DNA from: Hydractinia symbiolongicarpus
Taxonomy: Eukaryota; Cnidaria; Hydrozoa; Anthoathecata; Hydractiniidae
Direction of reading: 5' to 3'
Assembly (NCBI RefSeq): GCF_029227915.1
Contig: NC_079884.1
Span: 9,054,001 to 9,114,000 of the forward strand
DNA length: 60,000 nt
In this document: piece after piece, positions 25,201 through 38,350 of the stretch
How positions within the stretch are numbered: position 1 is the first letter of the stretch
How the letters are laid out: each line of letters begins with the position of its first letter
Position numbers and translations under genes: made by a program
The notes under the pieces: model-generated
What the model was told of the DNA's origin: nothing
The model's input: only the letters and a program-made list of their open reading frames with translations
Databases searched by the model: none

Positions 25201-28200
25201 GTATTATCATCAACTACATCATCAATTGACATTTCTTTGAATAATCAATTTAAAACTAAAGATTGCGTCAGGATATTATCCAACATCCTGCACAATATTT
25301 ATGAGCCTGCCCTATTACCCTCATAACACAGCACCGACAGTACATGTTGACGATAAGGAAATTGAGGGATGGCTCAACTACATCAAGAAGTTAGCATCTT
25401 GAGTCACGTCTTGAGTCAATTAATTTCTTTGAACAGTCCTTTAAAAGTGAAGACCCTTATTTCTAACTGAATGAAAAAGTGTAGGAATTTTTAATTTAAG
25501 TCTCCCAATTACGAATTAAGCACACCTGCCCAGAGTGTTAAAACAGTATTTACAAAAATATAAAAATAGTAAAGTATAAAAAAGAATAAAGAAAATAAAA
25601 GAGGGAAATTACCCATGAGAGCAAATTGTACCACGTGCAGTCACTTCTTGATGTAAGTATGGAAAGAGTGATAAAACGTCTGTATAGTAAGCCATTTTTT
25701 TGAAGGTACTTCTTCCTTGAACCTCTCACGCTGATTAAATGATGCTAATATAATGATACGTATTTATATACGGTGTGTGCAACCACGCATTAAGTTTGGT
25801 AACTAGCCGTTTGCAGTAATGTGATCACAATGAAGCGATGGATGTTAAATAATACAAGTTACTGACCGCACGCCTCCGTAGTTAGTTAGCATATCGCAAC
25901 ACGCGAGTTGACGAGCTCTGTTAACCCATGGTTAACCAAGGTTAATTTAAACAAACAGAATGTTAATAAAAAAAGAGACGGGCTGTAATTAGAACTACTA
26001 AAAGAACAAATTCGTGATACGTCAAAGTCACTGAAAGGGGAAGTTAACGTGATCAATTAATGATCATATTTGACTTCAAATACTTCGCTCACTCGTCACC
26101 CTTTCTTTTGGTGGGTGGTACTGTGAGTTTCCTCATCACTTCTTAGTCATTTTTTTTAAAACTTATTTCATCTGTCGATTTGAGATCGTTCAAAAAAACT
26201 GCAATATCATCATTCAGGGAATTTTCATTGTTTCGAAATTGCCCCCTATGATGACGTCATATCTGCGTTCAGGTTAAATTTAGCGAAACTTCTAATTGTC
26301 AAAATAAGTTGTACTCTCAATGACAATGACTCTCTCCTGGTAACATGGAAAATACGACAAGTGCCATTTAGGCACACTTCATCGACACATGACATTCTTG
26401 CGTCGTGAAAAAGACGTCTTTAAGATTCTGTTGACGTCATATCCTGGTTAATTAAGTCAGAACACGTAAAAAATTTCCTTTCAAACTTACAATCCTAATA
26501 TCAAATCTCACTAATTAGTTTCACGTCGCAAAATTTTCCTAAAATAACGCAGAAGTCAACGGCAGTGGGCAAGCAATAAAAATTCTCCTTAAATCGGATC
26601 ACTCTTATTTGAAATCTACCATTTTTTGCCAGGATAAAAGTTACTACCTTGAAAATGAGAAATGCTAGCACAAGCTGTGACATGAATATTGTTAAATCAT
26701 AATTATGTTTAATCATCGCCAATTGATAATTAACTGACTATCACACTCATTTTCCCCAGCGCCTCGCATATTCTTTTGTCTTATCGCATTGAAGTTCGTT
26801 AAAGGGCCTTGGAAATATTTTATTTCTCATCCAAATCTTGCACAAGTTTAAACATTAAAGAAGAACTTTAAGATAGTAAACAATTGGTTACCGGGGTTCC
26901 CATTTTTCTGTTGTCCGGTATCCTTTTCCTTCCGGTGAACAAAATTTGCCGGAAAACCGTTGCAAAAACAAAGGGACGAACATGAAAAATAGAGTAACAA
27001 AAAACGAAAGGTGGAATGACGAATCTTTTGGTAAAAAACACAGAGTATAAAAACTTACCATAAGTTTGAAGCTGTTCTCTGTCCTTGTTTTAAATCGAAA
27101 CTAACCTACGTTTGAATTTTTTGTTTCAATGGCACAAATATGTTATTGTTAAACACCAATCAGTAATTGAAGTTAATTGTGATTTATTTTTAGATGTTTT
27201 TATCACTTTTTTTTTACTCTTTGTATGTTTACTTCATCTTCTTTATATTGATAAATTATTTTATTCATTTGTTGTAATATTCGCCATTCCACATTCATGG
27301 TTTTTTTGTCCTTTCTCCAAAGGTAAAAATATTGTCAGGGATTTAAAACAGAAATATACTTTGTTAAAAATATTATTTTCTTTTTTTTTCTGAACCAGGA
27401 TAAAGGTTGGAGTGAAATTTGTAATCAAAATTTTCATACTACAGAAATACTATTAGGGTAGCAAGGTTAAAATTAAAAAGAAACTTGGCGTAATGACAAG
27501 CCTGCATTATTTTTATAAGCAGCAAGAAATTTGACTTCAGCTTGAGAATTTCCCCCTTTTTTTCTTACATTCTGACCTCAAACCTTAAAAGTATGAGCAA
27601 GTTTAGCAAAATTGCAACAATAGATTCAGCGCAAGATCTTGTTGTACTTTTAAGGAAAAAAGAATTCTAGCCTTGCCATTTTTATTATTATATATATTAT
27701 TTCCTTGTTGTTATATGAAAAAAATTATTTCCAGCCAAACGAATTAAATTTCCAATTTCAAAAAAAACATTCGCAAAACATTTTAGCATACTTTAGCTTT
27801 ATTTTTAAACTTGAGGAAAAAATAAAATTAGAAAACATCCAAAAAATAAAATAAAATAAAAAATGATCAAATTATAATGCAGATGTAAAAAAAAGGGTCA
27901 GAGGTTTAAAACTTATAAACTCGTCATAAATTGTACAGAATCTAAGTTCAAATTGTCAACGGAAAGAATAGTACGTAGAAAATTTTTTTAGCAAAAAAAC
28001 CTAATTACGTTACAGTAATTTGATCAGATAATATCCGATTGAAGAGTACGTGTCGTTCTAATGAGCTTGGATTGTACCTAATGTCATTTTGAAATATCAA
28101 CGAAAAAATGAGTCAAATATTCACCACTGGAATGCTGAGTTAGCACAAAGCGAATTTTTTGCAACATAAATTGAGAAAAATTAGTCAATTTTGGGTACTT

Positions 28201-31200
28201 ATTTCACCACAATATTATGCAACTTTGCTCATGTCTGGTTCATACAGGAATTCCCTTTGGTTAATTGCAATATTTATGAATTTCCAGTCAGACTATCGTG
28301 TTTGCAAGTCTATTCGAGTTTTTAATGTTAATAGTTAATTAAGAAAGCTTGTTACATGATCTTCAGTGCTTTTCTGTCAACTAAACGAGGAAGGCGGGTT
28401 CAGGAAATTAAAACTCCTTGGTCATGCTTCTGCTAACAGCGCTAGAAAGAATATTTAAGCGGCTAAAATACGACTAAAATATTTGGCTAAATTGAATTCA
28501 GAAATTTTTGTATTCGCAAACATAAATTTTAGCGAACTGCCGATATCCATCCAGATCTTCCCTTTTTGCAACTCGAGTTCATCTTTAGATATAGTTTAAA
28601 GCTACAGCAACTTTTCACCCGCTTTTTTGTTTTTGTAATAGAAATTTAATTCACGCCAGCATGAACGAAACAAAACGAATTTGTCTTTTTAAGGGTGTTG
28701 AACCTGAGTGAATCGTATCTCGAGGACTATTAATGGTATAAATATCTCAATTTGATTTTATTAGAGTCGTTTTTTGTGCTTTGTTCAGAAAGCTATTTTC
28801 GTTTCATAATAATTTTTGTGTGACGTGCGAAAACATGTTGACAAAAATAAGGAACTAAAATAAATGACGCAATATTTGGCAGCGTTCATCTTATGTTAAT
28901 GATAAACTTACGTTGTAAATAAAAATATAGTAAACAGAGAATAGCTAATTCGCTTATTAAATGTCATAATTAAGAACATTGCATTTCCAAACGTGCAAAA
29001 AGATTCATAGGTTAGGTAAACAGCGTTTGTTTACGCCAGTTGCACTTTCTAACATGTGTGCTCTACGGAATAGTACACGTTGGGTCCACAAAGACTCAAA
29101 AATTTTAAGAAAATGGCCATATAACAATTAGCACATTGTCAGGATTCGAACCTAACCAAATATCCGAAATAAGACCAAATAAAATTCTTAGTAAGTATTG
29201 ACGACTTCAAATTATATATAACTGGTACAGAAGAACTCCTTGTAGGTACGAACGGCGAAAATTTGATATCTTGTTTCTATATAATTTCGATGGGATTGTG
29301 GGGTAGTCGTCATGGCGGTATTATAAAGGCAAAATGCTCTAAAAACAAGGTTAGCGATGTAAACAACTTGGATTTTTCACTCTCGTTATTTCAAGGTTGT
29401 GTCGTAGATTGTTTTTAATAATAATAAAAAGATATTCACACATATTAGGATTTTGACACAAACTTGACTAATCATAATTTTGGCGTAATAAATTTAGTGG
29501 GCGCAGTAAGTGTGCAAATTAATGATCATTTAATGACAGAATATATATCTGTTAGTCATTTTTAATGAGGTGGATAGTGTCGTAAGTGATTGACAGTAAG
29601 GTTGATGAGTTGTACGTGTCACTAACACACCTATCAACTAAAAAAATTGAAATCATCAAAAAAGAGAAAAATTGCTACCTGAAAAATAAAATTAAGTGAT
29701 ACCCCCCCCCCCCAGGATCATTGGCTAAACTTGCTACACGAGTCTTAAAAGTTGACATGCCCTGAGAACGAGGTTGGAGGATCATGGTATCAGAATTTTT
29801 TATATGTATTGCACGAATTGGTTTTGATGAAGAAAATTGTTCATATTGGTATCACCCATGGTAAAAAATGGTCGACTATCTACACCAAATATCTGACAAC
29901 ATAATGAGCCTGCTAGTGTGAGTGTGAGAATTTATAAAAAGCAAGGTGTTTTTACTCGAAAGTTAAATCTCTTAAATCTATTACTTTGGCGTTTTATTGA
30001 TATTATTTTTTAAGGAAGGTCCACTACCAAACTGTACATTACATGTTGTTTTTATGTTGTGACATTAAATTTCTCATCGTCGCGAAAAAATTTTGTCGGC
30101 ATGTGTAATAAAGAGTCAGCAATTGTTCGATCTGCGCTGATGGTAAAAACTGAAAAGATACCTGGTATTCAGAAAGTTCCAATTATTTTGCTTCCTTCAT
30201 TTTTATGATCAAAAAGAATAAAAAAATTACAAATTTTAATAAATATTAATAAAGATGGTAAAAGGTAATATATAATCATAGAAAGTGGAATATTTTTATT
30301 TAGTCACAATAGGTAAATGTCGAGCCAGTATAGTGCGTTTTTTTTATTTCAAACTACTATTTCATTTGCTTCGTTGAAAACATCGTATTTTCCCACGAAT
30401 AAAAACAAGGTAATCGCCAATTAGCTACGTACTTTCAAATAATTAATAGCGAACTTTATTCCGCAAAATTGTGCATTCGAAATAATTAATTCGTTGCCTA
30501 TTTTCCTGTCTTCCATTTCATTACAAATGCCTATTTTCCTGTCTACTGTCAGTCTTGTGGTAGATAGAACAAAGAAAAATATAAACAATTAAATATAAGC
30601 GTTTTAGAGCAGACTTGCAACTTCTCTTAGAATTAGTAATTTCATTTAGCTCGGGTTGCTTGATAGCTAGCGCACTTGTTTTGTTAGAATACTTAAAAAG
30701 TAATTTAAAGAGAGACGATTCGTTGTCTTTAGAAATGTGGAAAGTGTTACGTTACACCTTAATCCAACGCTGTTTAATTTTCACCCCACTGCTGAACGTT
30801 TAAATCAACAGAAATTGTGATATTAACCATCTTTGGAATCACAAGCACACCACTCAAGTGTGTCACGACAAATAAGTGTAAAGTGCTTTTTATCCTTTAA
30901 AAAAAAAAAAGCTTCATATCCGCCATTTTGAACTGCAAGATTAATTGATTATTTGAGTAGCTATTAGTTGCTTCCTTCTACTTCACGCAAAACGCCTATT
31001 TATTCTCTAAAAGCTTTGCTCGACAACGGAAAAGTATATTTTGGTTATAACAGCCTTGAACACACAAAATAAGCTAATTATAACATTATATGCAAGCGTT
31101 ACAATTCTTATTTGCCACAAAATTCCTTTTTTTCGTAGCATGCTCGCTATATACAGGCATATACATGTCTATTGAAGAGTTGAAGTCAAATTTAAAATTC

Positions 31201-31594
31201 AAAAAAAAAATCGTATGATTTGGTTGCGGTGAATATGAAAAATACAAATCTAACCACTCAGTACCCTCCGTTACAATATAATGGGCCCAAAACTCGTTAA
31301 TAAAACTAATTAAAAACATGCTTACATAAGATTAGCAATTAGTACTACGCATTAAATAATTTGAGAGATACTCAGCTTACCGCTGTGATTAATTCCTAGA
31401 GTGGAGATCAAATTTTAATTGTACTGTTCCCAGGGAGAGTTATTTTGAAAAGTAACACTGTTTTTATTGCGAAATCGTCTACTGTGGAATATTCTTCAGG
31501 AAATGAGCAAAATCCAGGAGGAGTTTCTAGACGACCGCAAAGTTATTTGCTTCAGGCACTTATATATTTCTTCCAACAGATTTTAGTTGAAACA
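16296..31594. other. Gene-free interval (16.3-31.6 kb)
   Basis: No ORF resembles a protein and no splice-linked exon series was recognised on either strand. It contains the motif-rich patch near 25.6-26.4 kb, a CACGTG at 23011 and an 11-bp or longer C-run at about 29.7 kb. Confidence 0.55.
25632..26439. promoter_or_regulatory. Motif-rich non-coding patch, possible enhancer
   Basis: Contains CACGTG (25632-25637), GTTAACC/GGTTAACC/GGTTAA (25920-25945), a kappaB-like GGGAATTTTC (26217-26226) and two perfect CRE sites TGACGTCA (26252-26259, 26432-26439). Both CREs are followed by TATC. It is less AT-rich than its surroundings. Function is inference; the nearest gene seen is myc, about 10 kb away. 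Confidence 0.25.
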
Positions 31595-31723
31595 TCTCTT
31601 TAATAATAGCCGTATCCTGTCTGTCTGTTCGTGCGTCTGCTTGTTTTTTTTGTTACGGAAACATGAAATACGATATATAAAGGACGAGCAACCCTGTGGA
31701 TTTTCCCACGGGTTAACGGCTAG
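31595..31723 (+). mobile_element. Miniature non-autonomous Helitron, first of a tandem pair
   Basis: 129 bp from TCTCTTTAATAATAGCCG to a terminal CTAG, preceded by host A. Near the 3' end is a GC-rich hairpin (CCTGTGG, then CCCACGGG) followed by ttaacggCTAG. The 5' TC, 3' CTAG and subterminal hairpin are Helitron hallmarks. It carries no coding sequence and runs directly into the next copy. Confidence 0.75.
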
Positions 31724-31840
31724 TCTCTTTAATAATGGCGTATTCCCTCTGCGCAAAATGGTACCTCCAATAGAGAAACACACGAAATACGGTATATAAA
31801 GGAGGGTAAACCTGTGGAATTATCCACGGCTAACGACTAG
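31724..31840 (+). mobile_element. Miniature Helitron, second of the tandem pair
   Basis: 117 bp beginning TCTCTTTAATAATGGCG immediately after the CTAG of the previous copy and ending taacgaCTAG followed by T. The hairpin is CCTGTGGA / TCCACGG. The internal motif acgaaatacggtatataaag is shared with the other copies. Confidence 0.75.
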
Positions 31841-32614
31841 TCTACAATATTGTACTGAGGAGCGTTCTCTTATTTATTGAGTTTTAAAATGGAAATATCT
31901 TTTACATATTCTTGGACGGTCTTTGTACAAAAGTATGTTAATGTTGCGAATGTTTCGGCCGCGTAGTAAATCTATCACAACGTTTTTAAAGAAAAAAACA
32001 AGAACTTTTTATGACCCAAAATACAAGTATGTACAAGTTTTAAAAAAAATTTCTAACTTAAAACCTTTTTCTAATTTTTCTAAAAGAATAAATCGGTAAA
32101 ATTTTCATTTTTTTTAGTTTCCTTCACGGGTTCGAAGAATTTATTTTGAAATTTGAGGAACCAATAGGAGACCCCACTACGGTTGTTGTGGCTGTTTTAA
32201 CTAATTTGTGAAAATCAAAACTCTAAATTCTCTAACGCGTTACTCAATTTTAAAGTTTACAAAATGAAGAAAACAGTGTCCCTTGGTTCAGTAGGCCTTG
32301 GTTCACAAAAATTTATATGGGATGTAATTTTAGGTTATTCAAGTCACGTGTCATAATGCTGGATAAACTTTTGCTAGTTTTAATTTTTGAGAATTGATGT
32401 TTACTTGGAAAATAAGGTTTCAAAAAAATATATTTTCAGAGCTTATTTTTTGCGAACCTGATATCAAATAGTTACCGAATTTTTGCAAATTTGCAAATTT
32501 GGGCCAAGAAAAAGGTTTATGTAATGGCCAAATTCGCAAAAAATATCCTATAAAAATTTGCGAGTAACGGTAAAATATTTTATGTTTTGCTAGATTTGTT
32601 TTTGCGACTAGGGT

Positions 32615-32739
32615 CAATCTCGTTCCCAGAGCTTTTTTTCGCTTTCGGTATAGGCATGCCGGCGCGAACGAACGCGAACTACTTTCTTTTGCGCAGCCAC
32701 ATATTACAAAGCGAAAAAGAAACCCTGGGGAGAACATTG
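32615..32739. mobile_element. Short foldback element
   Basis: 125 bp with imperfect inverted ends of about 30 bp: CAATCTCGTTCCCAGAGC at the left, and the right end read in reverse CAATGTTCTCCCCAGGG, both followed by a run ending TCGCTTT. It is GC-richer than its surroundings in the middle. A minus-strand open frame across it is incidental. Confidence 0.55.
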
Positions 32740-33324
32740 CAATTATGGTAAAAAAACTGCACTATACTATATTTGGAAATGTATTTATTAATTTAAAGTT
32801 TGAGAAATACAGCAATTTCGGTGACGCAGATTTTTATTTTGGATGTATAGAGCGAATATTATTTAGTATCCAAAACCGGACCGGAAAGAAGAAAGAAAAT
32901 AAAGGAAAGAATTAAAAGAATTGATTACATTTTGTGAACGTGCGTTCACGTCTGTGGTTTCTTCAATATCCTTTAGACAATTAATTTAACCATTAACTAA
33001 AAAAAAACTAATTTTAGGGTTGATTATATATAGAAATAATTTCAGCGTTCAACCACAGACAAAATTAAAAGACGGCGACCTTTTTGTTTTCCTGGTGTTA
33101 CAGAAAAGTTAATCGCGATTGAGTAAGCATAAACATATAACGGTATTAATGCAGTCACTTGTGGTTACGTGCGATGGCTGTTAATATGGCCACCACCTTC
33201 TCGCTCCGCCATTTTATTTTCTCCATATGACAAAAATCTGACATTTAAATGCAGGATATGAAATGTTGTTTGCGCAGATTTTTAAGTCAATTATTTTCAT
33301 TAACACTAACAAAAACAAGGACAA

Positions 33325-33351
33325 ACAAACAAACAAACAAACAAAACAAAA
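33325..33351 (+). repeat. (ACAA)n microsatellite
   Basis: Run of acaa units between 33325 and 33351. Confidence 0.7.
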
Positions 33352-33636
33352 ATATCCTGTGAAAATATTAACCAGCCGTCAGTATGTTCTCACGCTACAG
33401 TTATCTTACATTGCAGGGAAGGCAGATAGACTTGGATTTATCCTCCCATGTGTAGAAAAGCAGATTACCTCTCAGAATGATTGAGGAAGTGATTAGGAAT
33501 AATTTTTTTAATCCGAAGATTTCCTAAATGCAAAACGTATGTGGACGATTTACGTTAATAGCCTGTCTAACTCTGAAAAAGACTGAAAAAAAGTTTCAAA
33601 TTCAAAGTTTCCTAGTTTAAAAAAAAAACAGTGCTA

Positions 33637-33775
33637 TCTATATTATAATACCCGTATACGTCTGTCCGTCCGTTTGTCTGTCACGCAAAACGGTAGCTTA
33701 GCTGCGCGGGACGCACGCAATGCGGTATATAAATGACGGGCGAACCCGTGGATTTTTCCACGGGCTAACGACTAG
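33637..33775 (+). mobile_element. Miniature Helitron with intact termini
   Basis: 139 bp inserted between A (33636) and T (33776), the standard Helitron target. The 5' end is TCTATATTATAATACCCG and the 3' end taacgaCTAG. A perfect 8-bp hairpin (CCCGTGGA at 33745-33752, TCCACGGG at 33757-33764, loop TTTT) lies 7 bp before the terminal CTAG. No coding capacity. Confidence 0.85.
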
Positions 33776-35299
33776 TTTTTCACATTTTCCTTTATCTCGT
33801 TTCAGAGATAGAAAATTCCTGTTGCTATACCTCCTTTGGTTGAGAAATTTGACGGAGGCAATCCAATGGATATTCAGTTACTTTAATTCTTTTCTAATTG
33901 TATTAATTTGCTTTGTGTTCTTTGCCGCTGTGTCGGGTTTCTTTTTTGATCTCTTCTAAATGCGTGGACATCTCTTTTAATTTTAGGTGTTCAACTTTAA
34001 CTGCTTGTTGATTGTTTTAACATCGTACAATTCGGTACAACTTACGATGTCGCACAGCAAACCAAACTTCACCTTTGTTAACGTAGATTCTTACGTTATT
34101 GAAGAAAAAACCTAAAAACACTATTTGATAACTTCATTTTTCCTACCGAACAACTTCACTCCCACTAATGCACGTCCTAAACATTTAATCTAATTTTGTT
34201 CGTTAAATTTGGCAATCATAAAGCAACCTATTTTTTGGATGTGTGCATGACATGAATAAGTTACATTGAAAAATAAATAACAACCCAATTATTACCACTT
34301 TCTGGTCACTGTCATTGAATAATACAAATATTATTATGTCATGAACAAGCGGGTTGACTTATGCTGATATATCTATACCTTCTTGCTAAAAACCATCAAT
34401 CTATCCTATCTTTAACCAAGCAATTTTTCCAAAGAAAAAAGAACAGAGTTCCGTGAAAAGAATTACACCTTTCTTTGTGATAGTTTGGGCTTTCTCGATA
34501 GCTTTCAGCAGCTCTGAAGCCATTTACTGTTTTTACCTTTTCAACTTTCCTTTCCCGTCACATCTACAGAGAAACATCCTTAAGCAAGACGTAATTTGGG
34601 GAAAAAAAACTAAGGTTGAAACAAACGAAAATTTCCAAAAAATGCCCGCTTATGTCACTTCTGCAAAGAAGGAATATTTTGAAGGATGGGGAACAGTCGG
34701 ACACGTTTTAATTTAAGACAGATGTCAATTTGAAATGTTGCAATGTCGCCATCAAAATGTAAGTTGCCAGGGTTGTTTTTTTCTTCTCGTAAAATGTAAC
34801 TTTAATTTCGCAGTTACACCAAATCATTGCAACACGTCCATGAGATGATTTCTTTTAATTATTCGTAAAGAGAAAATAATACGATTCTTAATAACTGGCA
34901 TCAACAGTTAGTAAAATAACATTATAGCTGCTAAAAATAAATTAATGGATCAAAACACGAATGAAAAACATGGCTTTGTGTAAGCACGGGGTAAATTTTA
35001 TCCTGCTCAAATTATGACTGTTTCAAAAATTTTAAGTTTACAACCTCCAATATAAGGCCGCAACATCGATTGGACAAATTAAAATTTGTATTCCAGCACA
35101 AAATTTTTTCGTTCACATATCCTGAATCTATTAGATAACTCTGCTTTTTGGCCTAACTTTCTGTGCAGAGGAAATTTCTTCACTATTTCCATACTAAACT
35201 CATGAGCTCTATTTTAATTTTCAAAAGAATAAAAGATTGCAAGGGTAAATGCTCTGTTCACGAGCCATATCCATATTCGGGCAGCTCTTTTTATTATTT

Positions 35300-35535
35300 T
35301 GATACCGACTGTTAGCCTTGTGGTATAACTCTCGCTTCCAGTGCGGAGGGTATTGGGTTGAAACCGCCTAAAATATTAATCAGAAGATTAATATTTTAGT
35401 CGGTTGTCCAGGAATAACGATTGCAGTGCTTACACGTAGCTCAAATGGGAGCTTTCAATACACTAGGACCCCCTTCGCGCAAGACCCTTGTTGATAGAAA
35501 TACCAATAAGAACTGAATAAGCTATTCTGGGTAAA
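35300..35535 (+). mobile_element. tRNA-derived SINE copy with an internal hairpin
   Basis: A-box-like TAGCCTTGTGG (35313-35323) and B-box-like GGTTGAAACC (35356-35365) form a tRNA-like head. Next comes a perfect 14-bp hairpin (35368-35381 / 35386-35399, loop AGAA), then a body with GTTGTCCAGG and GTGCTTACACG resembling the copy at 440-672. The 3' tail is AATAATAATA-like. Ends are approximate. Confidence 0.55.
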
Positions 35536-38160
35536 TAATTTTAATAATAATAACTACCTTTTTTATGAAAATTTGGCAGTATTTTTTTTTTAGTTGACCT
35601 AAAATGTAAGTATATGTTATGAGGATTGTGATAAATTCGCTAATTTTCATATTAACCGGTTATTATGCTTTATAAAAAGTCTTAACCCTAACCTTTATAC
35701 ATAAGAAGAATATGCATAATTTCCAACTCATTGTATTTACCGCAACATATACATTTATTCTGTAAAATACTTTAGCGCAAATTCTTTTCAAGATATTTTA
35801 CGATATTTACATTTAAAATTTGTCGCACCAAATTCAGCGAAAAATCTCCGTTTTACATAAGGTAGGCCCAGTCACAAATTTCTTATATAAAGTAGAAAGC
35901 AAACATTTATGACATCTGTAGAAACGAAGATATTGATACGAAAAATGCGAAGAATCACCTTCAAGGCACTGTCAATAACTGAGTAGAGTGCACAGCAAGA
36001 ACCACATGCTTCTGGATATCTTCATACGTACTGCAAAGAAAAATCTTCTTTTTCTCTCTCATAACATTTCATGAGATATGGCACCTTTACTTTATGATTT
36101 TTCATTCATAATCTTCGTTCATAATCTTCCTTAAGGTAGGCAACTTTGCAATAAACAAAAAAGATAAGTTCACTTTTGAATGTTTACAAATCACTTTCTT
36201 ATGTGTTATGATTAATTTCCTGTGAGCTACTGCATTCGGTGGTAAAACTCCTGTTTATATATGACCAAAACGTTTTAGCAACTAACGTAACAACTCACAA
36301 GAAAATCACAATTTTATAAAGCATAGGATGTTGTTAATAGTTTTGTTTCCTTCTTACGAAACATGTCAAATATTGACATGATATATAGCTAGTTGATGAA
36401 ATGTTGTTACATATCTCCGCTACTTACTCAAAAAAAGAAAATTAAGAAAAATCACAAACATAACCTTGTACAAAATTGCAGTTACTTAAATACAGAAACA
36501 TCAAAGGTATTTGTTAGTCTAAATCATGCAGAGCTGATATTCCTTTAATAGAAATTATGTTTATAAGGTAGAGGTAAATTTTATTTACATTTCTGACAAA
36601 GTGAACTTCAAAATGACAACTGAAAAATAAAAAAGCAAAGTTTTTCAAAGGTATTTTATTTTTAAATCAAATCTGTTTGATTGGCATCCTGTTTTATAAG
36701 AAAGTCCGTGTTAGAACACTCTCCCTTAATCAGTTAACCGTTATCTTTGCAAGAAATCGTCAGAAATCAAAAGTAGGATTTTTGCAAATTTTTAACTAAG
36801 TTAAAATTCTTCGCGACCATTTGACTCAAAATTGCAACTTGTGGTGAATATAATTGTTGCAATTTTAGCATTAAAACCTGAATCACTGAACATCTCCTCT
36901 GCACATCAATTTCAAGGTCGCTAGGTGGAAGGTATTAACGAGGTATTCATCTAACCAAATCAACGAGGAACGACAACGTGCTTTACGCAATCTGCCCATG
37001 CACTTGCAGTACAGTTATATTAATTACAACACTTTGTTGTCAGGAGAAATCAGTTATTGTCAACAACAACAACCTCACAGGAAAAACGAATTGCTTTCGC
37101 AACAAAACATAAACAAAACTTAATTAAAGAACATGATCAACGATATATTTTTAAAGCGTGTTTTCATTGGTTGAAAGTTGAACCTATCATAAGATGTGTG
37201 TAGCTGTCAAGACGTGCAAGTTTTCCGTAGCAGTGGTTACCATTATGCCAGTTACATACCACAACAAAGCAAGAGCGACTTCTTGTATTAATTATATGCT
37301 AGATGTAATTTCCGTGATAAATTACAAACCGGACAGGACTGTTATCTTGTTTCAAAAATTTGTAATGCTTGTTACAGTATGTGAGGTATCAAAATACTTT
37401 TTTGCTCAAGGGAATTTAATTAAAAACAAGAAGGCCTGCGGCTTTAAGATTTCCGTCATTAGCCTGAAAGATTTTGAAATTAAAGGTAGACCTTGAAAAC
37501 GGAGAATTATGGGGTAAACAAATCACGAGTATCACGATTCTTAACTATTTTTTTAACTAACCTGCAATGTTAAAATACAACTCAATAAATAAAAAATAAA
37601 AATTTTACATAGCTATATGAAGTATTCTAAAATAACAGTTAAAACTTTAACTGGATAATTTTAAAAGTGATCAGGAAATTTCTGGAAATTCCAGAATACA
37701 AATCTTGCTATGTAGAAACTTGACGATTCGAATATAATAACTTCTGATCGAGCTCAATTTGAATGATGAAGTAGTTCATTGTTTATTAATTCAGCAATAA
37801 ATACATATTAGTATTTCAGTATTTAGGACTTCAAAATTTACTCTCTTGTTAAAAATTTTTTGAAAATGGTGATGGTGCATGGTTTGATAACAGCTGATCT
37901 GAAAAAGAAAGTACATTTTAAAAATAAGAAACAAGAATACAATTTGCGTTAAAACCAGGTTGTTTAAATATTGTCTCTTTTTTAACCTCTCTTTGCCTCT
38001 TTGATTTGAAAAGGGAATTTATTACAAAGATAAAATCCATGCGATGTGATGCACAGGTATATTTCGTGATACTTTGGGTTGATCTCAAGAAAGATTTTCA
38101 AGCAAATTAGACACAAGGAGAACTGATAATTAGCCAGTAACAGAATAGTTAGCCGTTTTC

Positions 38161-38350
38161 AATGGCGCCATAGCTTGGTGGTTATAACTCTGGCACTTTG
38201 TGCGGGAGAACGGGGTTTGATTCCCCTTGGCGGTAGTTCAATATTATGCTACCATAGCCCCGGACTAGGACTTCCTATCTAAGCTATGACCTTTCCCGGA
38301 AATAATAGACAGGATTTGTAAGGCTAACCATATAAAATATACAGACATTC
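38161..38350 (+). mobile_element. tRNA-derived SINE copy
   Basis: The A-box TAGCTTGGTGG (38171-38181) and B-box GGTTTGATTCC (38214-38224) are close to polymerase III consensus, and the head reads like a tRNA. No complete cloverleaf with an acceptor stem is apparent. The downstream words ctatg and ggactaggacttcc resemble the body of the 35.3 kb copy. Confidence 0.55.

Noticed and set aside
27112-27393. Hydrophobic 93-codon ORF that could look like a membrane protein
   Set aside because: Hydrophobicity comes from T-rich sequence; it has no ATG start and no family resemblance.
29142-29152. Perfect B-box GGTTCGAATCC on the minus strand, suggesting a tRNA gene
   Set aside because: No A-box or cloverleaf partners at the right distance upstream; probably chance or a SINE remnant.
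34453-34716. ORF with a signal-peptide-like beginning
   Set aside because: It starts with GTG, lacks upstream splice support, and the rest matches nothing I recognise.
37194-37496. 100-codon ORF with ATG
   Set aside because: Unrecognised and no neighbouring exon or poly(A) signal supports it; too weak to call a gene.
38161-38240. Possible functional tRNA gene
   Set aside because: A and B boxes are good but no closed acceptor stem is apparent and SINE-like sequence continues 3'; called a SINE instead.
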